From a virus, in the IMG/VR virus record IMGVR_UViG_3300032050_000072, positions 1 through 64,000 of that record: 64,000 bases of DNA. One strand, written 5' to 3'. Both the position numbers and the translations under genes were made by a program. Of the stretch, positions 15,751 through 23,973 are shown piece after piece. The notes below the pieces were generated by a model. It was not told the DNA's origin. It worked only from the letters and a program-made list of their open reading frames with translations, and searched no databases. Within the stretch, counting starts at the first letter, position 1, and each line of letters opens with the position of its first letter.

Positions 15751-15794
15751 GATCGTGCTTCCTGTTTTCGAGTTGTGGTTGATTAACTCTACTA

Positions 15795-15823
15795 AGTATA
15801 TCGTCCTGATAGACCCAAGTCAA
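15795..15823 (-). promoter_or_regulatory. Regulated sigma70-type promoter with GTCTA operator
   Basis: TTGACT (15818-15823), 17-base spacer with GTCTATCAGGACGA, and TATACT (15795-15800). It lies between the capsid terminator and the small gene 15562-15750. Confidence 0.8.
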
Positions 15824-15861
15824 CAGCCATTTTCAAAATAATCCAAAAAATGTCTCGGCGC

Positions 15862-15899
15862 AAAAAACAACCCCCGGCAGTTTCCCACCGGGGGTTGTT
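15862..15899 (-). terminator. Rho-independent terminator after the major capsid gene
   Basis: A 12-bp perfect stem, AACAACCCCCGG/CCGGGGGTTGTT, with a 10-base loop, followed on the minus strand by TTTT. It ends the head operon just after the capsid gene. Confidence 0.85.
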
Positions 15900-15936
15900 A
15901 TCTCGTTGTTGCCTAACTTGCCCCGCAGGGCGTCGA

Positions 15937-17220
15937 CTAGACCAAGCTGGTCACGCCCGCGAGAACTCGCGTGCGGGCCATTGGTTTAGTCACCGGAAGG
16001 ATGGGTTTTCCGTCGCACCTTTGCGTGAACTTGATCCACATTTGGTGAGCCGCGAACGAATCGCCGCCCTCCATCGTGGACTCGACCGCAAGCTGCTGCC
16101 GGTCGAACCAGCAGTAGTACCGGAGATCGCCGATGCCGAGGTAGTTGTTCGGCAAGCTCGCCTCGATCGAGTACGGCACACCCAAGATCGTGCTGACACG
16201 ACCCGTGAGAGCACCGCCGTTGATCGGCACACCGCCGTCGACGAAGATCGGCAAGCCGTTGCCGTCGACCACCTGCATCAACGCCGCCAGCACGTTCTGA
16301 TTCATCGTCCAGCGGAACGATGGCGAACTGTGGTAGCGAATGTCGACCGAGTGCTTGAGCTTGACGATGTTGGCATACGTCAGGCTCGTGATCGTGACAT
16401 TCGTGATGCCGCTGGCCGAGTACAAGCCAGTCGGTCGGCCCGTGCCGCTACCGATCGCGATCACCTTGTCGTTCTCGCGAGCGATCGCCTCTTGGAACAA
16501 CTCAACCACCGTCGTCACGATGTCCGGGTTGGCGTCGCTGACGATTTCTCGACTCAGCTTGACCATCGCGTTCATGCGCTTGACGGTGTAAGTGTTCTGC
16601 CCGAACGTCACCGACGAGCTATTGTCGGTCATCGCCGAGCCTTCGGTGTCGCCCCAGGTCACACTCGCGTTGGTGCCGACCGCAGGCATTTCACCCGAGT
16701 CACCAGCCACCGGAATCCGACGCACGAACTGGAACAACTGCGAAATCTTCGGGATGTCGCGGGTGATCTCAGGGATGAAGCCCGGAGGAATCAGGTAGCC
16801 GCCGTCAGCATTGGTCGTGCTCAAGGCACGAACCAAGCCAGGATCGGCATCCGAGCCCAACTGCTCGCCCACCGGCACCTTGAAGATCGCTTGGCGGAAG
16901 AACGCATTGAGAGCCGCCCGGCGTTGGCCGCGTTGCTCGCCCGGCAGTTCGTTCCACGGCGTCCGGTCCATCACGTCATGCGTCTTGAGGCCGCGCGTCG
17001 CCGCTTCGATCTCAGGGAAACGCAGGTAGCGTCGGTCGGTCTTGTCCGCACCGGCTTCCTTCATGTGCTTCTGGAACATATCGGCCATCGCGCGAGCGAC
17101 GGTATCGCCCACAATCGCCTCAACCGAAGCCTTGAGAGCAGCCGGATCGGTTGCTCGCAAGTTTTGCTCTTGTTCGTCCTTGGTTGGCTCGGTCTTGCCC
17201 GGCCAGTCGCCCTTACTCAT
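15937..17220 (-). CDS. Major capsid protein (HK97 fold)
   Basis: 427 residues. The N-terminal ~110 residues are a charged helical region, probably a scaffold-like delta domain removed by the protease. From ~125 it reads as an HK97-type capsid protein: TTNADGGYLIPPGFIPEI, a run of strands with SVTWGDTEGSA, TVKRMNAMVKLSREIVSDA, VIAIGSGTGRPTGL, and WTMNQNVLAALMQ. It follows the protease gene, and a strong terminator follows it, as expected for the most abundant head protein. A G-rich ribosome site (AGGGG) precedes the ATG. Confidence 0.9.
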   Translation of the reverse strand: MSKGDWPGKTEPTKDEQEQNLRATDPAALKASVEAIVGDTVARAMADMFQKHMKEAGADKTDRRYLRFPEIEAATRGLKTHDVMDRTPWNELPGEQRGQRRAALNAFFRQAIFKVPVGEQLGSDADPGLVRALSTTNADGGYLIPPGFIPEITRDIPKISQLFQFVRRIPVAGDSGEMPAVGTNASVTWGDTEGSAMTDNSSSVTFGQNTYTVKRMNAMVKLSREIVSDANPDIVTTVVELFQEAIARENDKVIAIGSGTGRPTGLYSASGITNVTITSLTYANIVKLKHSVDIRYHSSPSFRWTMNQNVLAALMQVVDGNGLPIFVDGGVPINGGALTGRVSTILGVPYSIEASLPNNYLGIGDLRYYCWFDRQQLAVESTMEGGDSFAAHQMWIKFTQRCDGKPILPVTKPMARTRVLAGVTSLV

Positions 17221-17298
17221 GGTTCTGCCCCTTATCGGATGGTTAGAAAATTTGGGAATTGCCCATTCCCGTCTTCATGCTCTTGGCAGAGCTTGCGG

Positions 17299-19107
17299 TT
17301 AGCCGAGCTTTCGCTCGAACTTCACCACACCCGTCTTGCTGCGAGTCAGCGATTCACTTCCGTTGGCATCGCCATCCGAGCCGCCGTCACGGGTATCCCC
17401 GCCGCCGTCGCTTTTCGTCGTGCTTTCGGTCGTTTGCGCTTCGTCGCTGGCAATCAAGTCTCGTAACTCGCCCGCGACCCCGCTCAGGTCACGGATGTAT
17501 TGTTTCATGGTCTTCGAGAGCGATTCGAGCGAGTCGGCCAGCGAGGTAATCGCCGATTTCGTCGCCTTGCTGAACTTCGCTCCCGCCCTGACTTCTTTCA
17601 GGGTTTCGATGATCTGCCGCTGATCGCGGTCGACCTTGGCGAGTAGCTGCTCGTCGCGACTGAGCTTGACGGCAGTCCTGCGGCCCCAGGTCGTCGGATC
17701 AGGCACCCGCGTGTAGGCGCTGGGCTTGACCATCTTGGTGATCGTGCGGTCGTCGATGCGGACGAACTCGCCATACGACTCACCTTCATGCACGATATGG
17801 CGACTGAAAATCCAGGCGTAGTCCGACTCGTCGATCAGTGCGATGCGGCCCTCCAGGGCCAAGTCCGTGGCTTGGTCGCCACTCTTGGCTCCCGCCTCGG
17901 GAACTTCCACACCGATCTCGCGGTAGTGCTCCGCAAGGTGGTCGTAGATCGCGTCGCATTGCTCGCCCGTGCAGTTGATCGCCTTGGTCAGCAAGCGGCC
18001 CATCGACGCCGCCACCGCAGGCCAACTCAACCGGCTGTCGGCGTGGTGGTGAATCATCATATTCCGCGTGTTCTCGCCCTTGGTCACAACCAGAGCCGCC
18101 ATCGCCTCGCGGGTCGCTTGGCTAGCGCTGTTGCACTCCTTCGCCAGCACGAACGGCTCATCCCATTCGATCTCCCAGGGGCACTCGATCTCTTCGCTGC
18201 GAGTCTCTTGCTCGGTCGTTTCCTTGGGGTCGAACAAGCCGACCTCCAATCCCTTGGCCTTCGACTCCCGCAAAAGCTCGACCGCTTCGGCAATCTCTTC
18301 GGCGCTGAACTCGCGCGTCGGCTGATCGTCGTTCGTCTTGTCGGCAGCCTTGGTCGTATCGCCCACCAGCGTCTCCGGCTCGGTCGGCTTGACCGTCTTC
18401 GGGTCGATGTCTTCGGCAATGCCCGTTGCCTCGCGGATCGCCACCGGCAGAGCCCCGCGTGCCACTTTTAGCTCTTGCAGGTGATCGCGAAGCTCGGTGA
18501 CCTTTGTTTCCGCCATTGCCCGGCTGAGCGCATCGGGATTGGCCGGAACACTCACCGCCGAAAGCTCCAGCAGTTCCCATTCGGTGTAGCGGAGCACTTC
18601 CTGCCCGTTGATCTTCTCGATCACGTAGCTCTTGGGGATGAACCCGACCGAGAAGCCTCGCAGGATTCGCTTGCGATAGAGCCGGTCGATCTCGGCCCCA
18701 AGCTCGCAATCAATGTCGAACTGCACCTTGACCACAATCTCAGTCGCCGACTTGGTGATCTCCGTCACCACACCAATCGGCCAATTGCCGATCATCGCGT
18801 CGAAGCCATGCTGCCACAGGACAACCGGATTCTCTTGGTACGCAGTCAGATCGACGCCATTCGGGTCGACGATGCTCTGATAGCGGTCGATCGAGTTGGT
18901 GTTGATGACCGCTTCGATCGGCCCCAGGTCAACCGGCGTCTCGTCCTCGCCCTCGCCATCCTTGACGGTCGCGTCACGCTTGGCCGAACGGACACTCGCC
19001 AGCGGGAAAAACGCCCGCAGCTTGCTCTTGTCCTCAACCGCCCGCTTGGCGATTTCAACTGGCGTGCCAGCAAGAATTCCGCCCTTTTCATCGAGAATCA
19101 TCGGCAT
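17299..19107 (-). CDS. Prohead maturation protease fused to HH-domain and scaffold-like tail
   Basis: 602 residues, about three times a simple HK97 protease. Residues ~60-200 are the S78-like protease: NTNSIDRYQSIVDPNGV, VVLWQHGFD with the catalytic His, ILRGFSVGFIPKS with the Ser, and LLELSAVSVPANPDAL. Residues ~320-420 contain a separate domain with MMIHHHADSRLSWPAVAA and YDHLAEHYREIG, known from other phage proteases as an HH-containing module. The C-terminal ~100 residues are helical and end in a low-complexity Asp/Gly/Ser stretch, compatible with scaffolding. It processes capsid precursors and possibly itself. Confidence 0.85.
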   Translation of the reverse strand: MPMILDEKGGILAGTPVEIAKRAVEDKSKLRAFFPLASVRSAKRDATVKDGEGEDETPVDLGPIEAVINTNSIDRYQSIVDPNGVDLTAYQENPVVLWQHGFDAMIGNWPIGVVTEITKSATEIVVKVQFDIDCELGAEIDRLYRKRILRGFSVGFIPKSYVIEKINGQEVLRYTEWELLELSAVSVPANPDALSRAMAETKVTELRDHLQELKVARGALPVAIREATGIAEDIDPKTVKPTEPETLVGDTTKAADKTNDDQPTREFSAEEIAEAVELLRESKAKGLEVGLFDPKETTEQETRSEEIECPWEIEWDEPFVLAKECNSASQATREAMAALVVTKGENTRNMMIHHHADSRLSWPAVAASMGRLLTKAINCTGEQCDAIYDHLAEHYREIGVEVPEAGAKSGDQATDLALEGRIALIDESDYAWIFSRHIVHEGESYGEFVRIDDRTITKMVKPSAYTRVPDPTTWGRRTAVKLSRDEQLLAKVDRDQRQIIETLKEVRAGAKFSKATKSAITSLADSLESLSKTMKQYIRDLSGVAGELRDLIASDEAQTTESTTKSDGGGDTRDGGSDGDANGSESLTRSKTGVVKFERKLG

Positions 19108-19124
19108 GATATAGCCCCTTGTTA

Positions 19125-21593
19125 CTAATTCGGAATTGCCACTGACACGCAGCGACAGTGAACGATGTTTCGCACGCTGCCGCGCGGATCGCCTGGGAAC
19201 CTCAGATATTCGCCACCCACAAAGAAGCTCTCATTTTGGCCGACCTCTTGGCCGTGCGCCGATCGGTGGGCGTCGCGGACGCGGTTGTCGAGTCGCGATA
19301 CCCACCGCTTGAGCTTCACCTTGTCTTTGTTCGCCTCGCGAACGTAGTTGGCACCGCCGTTGTAGGCTGCCGATGTTTCCGTCACCGCGATCGTGCGACT
19401 GCCGTGCTGCACCCGACTATCCATGACCTCATCGACAGCCTTCGCCAGCTTTTCGATCGTCGGCGTGTCGCCGGTCAGCACTCGCGCGAGCTTCTCGCTC
19501 AGTAGCAGCTTGGTCGTGGTCGTCACGGTGCTTTGCCAGAACGAACTAGCCTTTTCCTTGAGCCAGCCGGTAAAGCCCTTGGCCGCGCCGCCGAGTTCTT
19601 TGAGCCCCAGAGCCGCCGCCTGCATCAACGCACCTTTCTTGAGCGCGTCGAGAATCTTCGGCTTCATGCGGCCTTCCAGGTCGTCGCTCGCTTTGACCCA
19701 ATCGTCGAGCCGGTCGATCACTTCCTCTTGCAGCGTGCGGACCATCAAGATCGCAGCCCGCCCCTTGGCGATCTTCTCGGGCTCGATCTCACGACAGCAG
19801 CCCAAGCAGGCCGAGACGATTTCCTCGTCGACATTGCCGCACTCGTCAGCCCCAGTGCCGTCCGGGTACAGCCGCACTTGCGACTCGCCGATCGACATCA
19901 GGTACGACTCCAGCAAAATCGCGGTATCTTCGTGGTCGCCACCGGCCCCGCGTGACGCCGCCTCGGCATCGTTGGCTGGCAGATCAGGAAACGCCTTGGC
20001 GAGATTCGCCTTGATCCTCGTGGCCTGCTTCGAGAAATACTTCCGCAGCGTCGGCACGGTCGACGAAACCAGACCATCCAGGTCCGACTCAACCGATCGC
20101 GTGATCGTGGCAATCGCCCGCTCGTCTTCCACGCAACTTGTTGCGGGCAGCTTTTCGTTGCAGCAGGTCGACCGCTGCCCGGCTTCGATATCACCGGACA
20201 GCGGCCTCCCTGTCTGCGCTGACTTGGCAACCGGCACCGCGTCGGCATTGCTGCCGTCGATAGGCGGCTGGTTTTGATCGACTTGGTTCTGGTCTATTGG
20301 AGCCGCCGGATCGCCCTGTGGAGCCGCCGCTGGCTTCATTTGGAGTTCATATAGCCAGCGCGGAACGTCGCCCCACGGCACCTTGGGCTCGCCTCGCTTC
20401 TCGCGGATTTCATTGACCGTCAGGATGCCCGTCAAGGCATCGCGGTTTTCGAGTTGGTTGTCGAGAGCCCGCTCGGCGGGGACCGGATTATCGAACTCGA
20501 CGCACAGGTCGTCGCCGAACTCGATCGCCAGCGACTTGTTGATCTTCTCTTGAATCTGCACCAGCCTCGGCCAGATCGTCTCCATTGCGAAGACGCGCTC
20601 TTGGCTCGCGGTGTTGCTGTTGTTGGCGTTCTCGACCACACCGGCCAGCAATGGCGGCACGCCGAAGATGCCCAGGATTTCGTCGCGCGTGAACGCCGCC
20701 GAATCTTTGAACGCCATTTCGCCCCAGGCCCGCTGCGAAGCGATCGGCTTCACACCGCCATAGAGCAGCACCGGCATCCCGGCCTTGTTCACGCCCGTAT
20801 GCCGCTCGATCAAGTTCGCCATCATCCTCTTCCAGCCCGGCTCGTCGAGCATCGAGTCGGTCGAGAAATAAAGGCTCGACAGGATATCCTGATCGAACGC
20901 CTTTAGCTGTGCCCGCTTGATCGAATCGTTGGCCGACTTCGCCTCGGCAGCCGCCGCCAGCGTCCCCCAGCCCCAGAAGCGATCGCGCGGATTGTCGTGC
21001 TTGATATGCACGATGTCGGCCCGTGGAATCTGGATCGCCTCGCCTCGGCCCGCCAGAAACTCGTAGCCCCAGAGAACCTCGCCGTCCGTGTGCAGCGGCC
21101 TGACGTACTGCGACGGCAGCACCCAAAGCTCGACCACCTTGCCTCGCCGGTCGCGAACCTTGAGCCAGATGGCATTGCCGGTCAACTCCAAGAACATCAC
21201 CGTCTGCGACCAGAACTCGCTCTTGGTGTCGAGCGGGTTTGGGTTTTCGATCAGACGAACGAGTTCGTTCTTCGGGTCGGTGATCTCAACCGGCTTGTCG
21301 CCGTTACGGTTCATGCGGTAGACCCGCATTGGCACTCGCGCGACGCCATTGCGGATTCGATTGACCGCGACGAAGACCCAGCCGGTCATCGACTGGACTT
21401 GCTGTGCCACCGACAGGCCGTTTTGGGCCTTGGTGGTATTCTGGAACCCAAACGCCAGCCGCAGCCGCTCGTTCAAGGCTTCCATATCGGCAGCCCGTTG
21501 AATGAACTGCTGATTGGCGATCGGCGCGCAGAACTCCGCGCCAGGATAATCGCTTGCCTGCCCGTCCGTTCGGATTGTGATTTCGGTGCTCAA
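19125..21593 (-). CDS. Portal protein fused to Mu F-like minor head protein
   Basis: 822 residues from a TTG start at 21593 with a G-rich ribosome site. Residues ~30-430 are an HK97-type portal: ALNERLRLAFGF, AVNRIRNGVARVPMRVY, YEFLAGRGEAIQIP, ILGIFGVPPLLAGVVENANN. A Pro/Gln linker follows (~435-470). The last ~110 residues are a Phage_Mu_F head-morphogenesis domain: RTIAVTETSAAYNGGANYV, RWVSRLDNRVRDAHRSAHG, and NIVHCRCVSV. A Cys-rich stretch near 470-500 (CCNEKLPATSC) includes a dispersed inverted repeat. Portal and MuF are normally separate genes; here they are one reading frame with no stop. Confidence 0.85.
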   Translation of the reverse strand: MSTEITIRTDGQASDYPGAEFCAPIANQQFIQRAADMEALNERLRLAFGFQNTTKAQNGLSVAQQVQSMTGWVFVAVNRIRNGVARVPMRVYRMNRNGDKPVEITDPKNELVRLIENPNPLDTKSEFWSQTVMFLELTGNAIWLKVRDRRGKVVELWVLPSQYVRPLHTDGEVLWGYEFLAGRGEAIQIPRADIVHIKHDNPRDRFWGWGTLAAAAEAKSANDSIKRAQLKAFDQDILSSLYFSTDSMLDEPGWKRMMANLIERHTGVNKAGMPVLLYGGVKPIASQRAWGEMAFKDSAAFTRDEILGIFGVPPLLAGVVENANNSNTASQERVFAMETIWPRLVQIQEKINKSLAIEFGDDLCVEFDNPVPAERALDNQLENRDALTGILTVNEIREKRGEPKVPWGDVPRWLYELQMKPAAAPQGDPAAPIDQNQVDQNQPPIDGSNADAVPVAKSAQTGRPLSGDIEAGQRSTCCNEKLPATSCVEDERAIATITRSVESDLDGLVSSTVPTLRKYFSKQATRIKANLAKAFPDLPANDAEAASRGAGGDHEDTAILLESYLMSIGESQVRLYPDGTGADECGNVDEEIVSACLGCCREIEPEKIAKGRAAILMVRTLQEEVIDRLDDWVKASDDLEGRMKPKILDALKKGALMQAAALGLKELGGAAKGFTGWLKEKASSFWQSTVTTTTKLLLSEKLARVLTGDTPTIEKLAKAVDEVMDSRVQHGSRTIAVTETSAAYNGGANYVREANKDKVKLKRWVSRLDNRVRDAHRSAHGQEVGQNESFFVGGEYLRFPGDPRGSVRNIVHCRCVSVAIPN
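20132..20145. repeat. Dispersed inverted repeat, copy 7 (in CDS)
   Basis: Exact copy inside the portal-MuF gene, in the linker region, encoding LPATSC. Confidence 0.85.
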
Positions 21594-21669
21594 GGTTTAA
21601 CCCCTTTGCACCGTCCCAGGTCTGCCTTGGCGGGCAGGTTGTATTTCGAGGTTCGGACAGCTTCGGTCT

Positions 21670-21719
21670 ATTTGCTTAATTCAACCGGGCCACTCTCGAA
21701 CGACTTGTCGTAAGCAAAT
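21670..21719. other. Inverted repeat ATTTGCTTA / TAAGCAAAT in tRNA-portal spacer
   Basis: Nine-base perfect arms separated by 32 bases, between tRNA-Trp and the portal start. It could form a hairpin at the tRNA transcript's 3' end. Apart from this I see nothing recognisable in 21594-21757. Confidence 0.35.
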
Positions 21720-21757
21720 GCCGCAGTCGTCGCGAGCCTTTCGGCACGAACCTCAAG

Positions 21758-21830
21758 CATCCACCCAGGGAATCGAACCCCGCCACTCGCTTTTGGAGAG
21801 CAAGTCGCCAGCCTTGGTACATTGGCGGAT
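21758..21830 (-). tRNA. tRNA-Trp (CCA)
   Basis: Acceptor ATCCGCC pairs with GGGTGGAT-type 3' strand (one G-U); anticodon loop CTCCAAA gives CCA; T-arm contains GGTTCGATTCC. 73 bases; no encoded CCA end. It is last in the cluster. The 156-base spacer upstream of it (21831-21986) holds nothing I recognise. Confidence 0.85.
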
Positions 21831-21986
21831 ATAGATCGCTGATCGGCGTTTGCGCTCGTACGTTTTCCAACGGCGGAATCCTTGTTTCGCGGGCGGCATT
21901 TCGCTCTAGCCTATAGCCTTGGCGACGTTCCGCTCGCACCCGGTTTGACGCCCGGTTTTCCGTTTATTCACCAATCAACGATCAAA

Positions 21987-22058
21987 AGCCAGCGGAGGGA
22001 CTTGAACCCCCGACCCGCTGTTTACAAAACAGCCGCTCTGCCACTGAGCTACGCGGGC
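21987..22058 (-). tRNA. tRNA-Thr (TGT)
   Basis: Acceptor GCCCGCG pairs with CGCTGGC with one mismatch; D-arm AGCTCAGTGGCAGAGC is standard; anticodon loop TTTGTAA gives UGU; T-arm GGTTCAAGTCC. 72 bases. Confidence 0.85.
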
Positions 22059-22067
22059 AATTTCAGG

Positions 22068-22157
22068 CGGAAGCGGTAGGACTCGAACCCACAAGCCGAT
22101 CTTTCGATTCGGCCACCTGTTTTCAGGACAGGCCCCTCATCCAGCCGGATCACTTCC
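22068..22157 (-). tRNA. tRNA-Ser (TGA)
   Basis: 90 bases with a long variable arm (GGCCGAATCGAAAGATCGG), which marks a class II tRNA. Acceptor GGAAGTG pairs with CGCTTCC; anticodon loop CCTGAAA gives UGA; T-arm GGTTCGAGTCC. Confidence 0.88.
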
Positions 22158-22164
22158 GTATCAG

Positions 22165-22235
22165 TGGACCGTCGCAGAATCGAACTGCGATCTCCCGGTT
22201 GCAGGCCGGGCGTCTTCCCGTTTGACCAACAGCCC
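22165..22235 (-). tRNA. tRNA-Ala (TGC)-like, unusual anticodon loop
   Basis: 71 bases. The best fold has acceptor GGGCTGT/ACGGTCC with a G3-U70 pair and A73, the alanine identity elements. The anticodon stem is CCCGG/CCGGG with loop CCTGCAA, giving UGC but with C at position 33 instead of U. Reading the loop one base over gives GCA (Cys) but breaks the stem. T-arm CGCAG-TTCGATT-CTGCG. Confidence 0.65.
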
Positions 22236-22242
22236 ATTATCA

Positions 22243-22316
22243 GAGTCGCGGGTGGGACTCGAACCCACGGCATCTAGTTTGGAAGACTAGCGTTCTGCCG
22301 CTGAACTACCACGACT
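22243..22316 (-). tRNA. tRNA-Gly (TCC)
   Basis: 74 bases. Acceptor AGTCGTG pairs with CGCGACT; anticodon stem CTAGT/ACTAG with loop CTTCCAA gives UCC; T-arm GGTTCGAGTCC. The 143-base spacer upstream (22317-22459) shows no further tRNA that I can fold. Confidence 0.87.
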
Positions 22317-22459
22317 TGTGCGCTGCACGGCGATCACATACGCGATCTTTAAGCGGATCAGCCCTAGTGGCAGGTCGACAACTGACTGAGGCTTGAGAAT
22401 CCTTGTCGCCAGCGAGCAAGCTCGCGGACGCTGCGGCTAGTGCCGCGTCACCGTGCAAG

Positions 22460-22533
22460 TGTCAGGGGTGGGACTTGAACCCACGATCTCCAGCTTATGA
22501 GGCTGGCGAGATAGCCGACTTCTCTACCCTGGC
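22460..22533 (-). tRNA. tRNA-Met (CAT)
   Basis: 74 bases. Acceptor GCCAGGG/CCCTGAC with one mismatch; D-stem GAGA/TCTC; anticodon stem CCAGC/GCTGG with loop CTCATAA gives CAU; T-arm GTGGG-TTCAAGT-CCCAC. It is the first gene of the cluster, next to the promoter. CAU could also belong to a lysidine-modified Ile tRNA. Confidence 0.85.
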
Positions 22534-22543
22534 ATTGACTTCT

Positions 22544-22571
22544 ATCTTATGGCTATACCGAAATCGGTCAA
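22544..22571 (-). promoter_or_regulatory. Probable promoter of the tRNA cluster
   Basis: TTGACC (22566-22571), 16-base spacer, TAAGAT (22544-22549), ending 11 bases before tRNA-Met. It lacks the GTCTA spacer motif of the regulated promoters. Confidence 0.55.
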
Positions 22572-22592
22572 GGGTTTTCGAGCCTCGATGCC

Positions 22593-22606
22593 CGCAACTT
22601 GTTGCG
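22593..22606. repeat. Dispersed inverted repeat, copy 8
   Basis: Exact copy between the terminator of the 22661-23896 gene and the tRNA promoter. Confidence 0.85.
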
Positions 22607-22610
22607 GATA

Positions 22611-22640
22611 AAAACCCCGGCCAGCACGAACTGGCCGGGG
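22611..22640 (-). terminator. Rho-independent terminator after 22661-23896 gene
   Basis: A 10-bp stem, CCCCGGCCAG/CTGGCCGGGG, with a 6-base loop, followed on the minus strand by TTTTTA. Confidence 0.85.
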
Positions 22641-22660
22641 TCGCCAAGAACCTGAGACGG

Positions 22661-23896
22661 TTAGGACCGTCCCACTAATGATCGCTTGATCGCCTCCCGT
22701 AGCGTAGTCCGCAGCGGCACCTTGATCTCGGGCGGCACCGTCTTCAAAAATCCTCGCGGCAAATTATCGACCAGAACCTCACTCCACTTGCCGCTTGCCG
22801 CGAGCCCGAGAATCTGCGGAGCGTGATGCCGACCCTCGCCAGCGTCGTACTTGCTGACCTCGATACTGCCGTCGCATCGAATCACCGCGCTGACCGTGAA
22901 GTCCTCGGACCATTCGACGAACTTTAGCTCATTACTCCAGGCATTGACATCGAACCTCCTGAAATTGATCGCCGGATGGTTCGGCTTGGGCTGGAACGCA
23001 ACCTCACGCCAGTGCCCAGGTGTCGCGGTGATCGCCTCAAGCTCCGCGATCGTCCACGGTGGCTTGCTGCCCGTTGCTTCGTAGAAAGCCTCGTTCGTTA
23101 CGTCGCCGCTAGCATCGACAAACCAAACGCGACCACTCACGGAGTCGGTATCGAGAAACTGGAACTTGGCACCTTTCGTCTCGAATCGCCGCACCTTGCT
23201 GAACGGCTTGATGACGTACGGAATCCAGACGCCACGCCCCACATGCTTGTCGATCGTGCGAACGTCCCAGCTATCGACGCCTTCGGTGGGCTTGCCGTCG
23301 TGGCCGATCGCCACCGGAAACAGGCTGTCGCTCAACTGCTCAACGTAGTGGACCCGGCTCCAGATGCCCGTGAAATTATTGTACTTGTCGCCGTAGCCGA
23401 CTCCAGAGAGTTCGCCGTTAAAGCTCTGAAAATAGATCGCCCGCTTCGGATAATGGTCGGCCTGCGGAGCGACCGCATTGGCGTGGTCGGCGGCGTAGAT
23501 GACTTTCGAGTGTTCACCGAACGTGTCGCGGTAAATCCTGTGGTTCGTCTGGTCGTTCCCGTGCCAGTCTTCGTTGATTCTGAAATCGACGGTGCCGTCC
23601 GGGTTGATCCGGTCGATGCACTTAACGCCGCCAAAATCACGCTCGGCAAACAAGAACGGGTGATGATCGAAGACCTCGACAAAATCGCCTTGCACGACCG
23701 AACAGCAGACCGTAAACGATCTTAAGGTCGATTGGAGACTACTGTCGTCAAAGTAGTGAGCCAGCCCGCCATGCTCGACGGCTTGTTCTTTGCTCTCGAT
23801 CTGCCAGTAGAAGTTGCCGCGACGGTTTGGGTCGGTTGGCACGAATCGGCGTGGATATCGCCGCTCCTCGTTCAAAATATCCAGCACCTTGCTCAT
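22661..23896 (-). CDS. Large hypothetical protein with C-terminal TLR tail
   Basis: 411 residues, soluble, aromatic-rich and slightly acidic, with many single-domain-like strands (TVDFRINEDWHGNDQTNHR, GVWIPYVIKPFSKVRRFE). I recognise no enzyme family. The last ~18 residues, PLRTTLREAIKRSLVGRS, match a short tail (TLR[D/E]-x-[I/V]-[R/K]-x2-L) found on the three barrel-repeat proteins at 24962-27578. The shared tail suggests a common partner or destination, for example the virion. The gene ends at a strong terminator. Confidence 0.55.
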   Translation of the reverse strand: MSKVLDILNEERRYPRRFVPTDPNRRGNFYWQIESKEQAVEHGGLAHYFDDSSLQSTLRSFTVCCSVVQGDFVEVFDHHPFLFAERDFGGVKCIDRINPDGTVDFRINEDWHGNDQTNHRIYRDTFGEHSKVIYAADHANAVAPQADHYPKRAIYFQSFNGELSGVGYGDKYNNFTGIWSRVHYVEQLSDSLFPVAIGHDGKPTEGVDSWDVRTIDKHVGRGVWIPYVIKPFSKVRRFETKGAKFQFLDTDSVSGRVWFVDASGDVTNEAFYEATGSKPPWTIAELEAITATPGHWREVAFQPKPNHPAINFRRFDVNAWSNELKFVEWSEDFTVSAVIRCDGSIEVSKYDAGEGRHHAPQILGLAASGKWSEVLVDNLPRGFLKTVPPEIKVPLRTTLREAIKRSLVGRS

Positions 23897-23973
23897 GACA
23901 TTCGCTCCAAAAGACAGCCACGGCGGCGACGCTCGCTAGCACCTGCCGCCGTGGCACACCACCACAGTGCTCC

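Noticed and set aside
15850-17466. 538-codon open frame on the plus strand
   Set aside because: It is antisense to the major capsid gene in the matching codon phase; its translation is Arg/His-rich and without domains, a typical shadow of a GC-rich gene.
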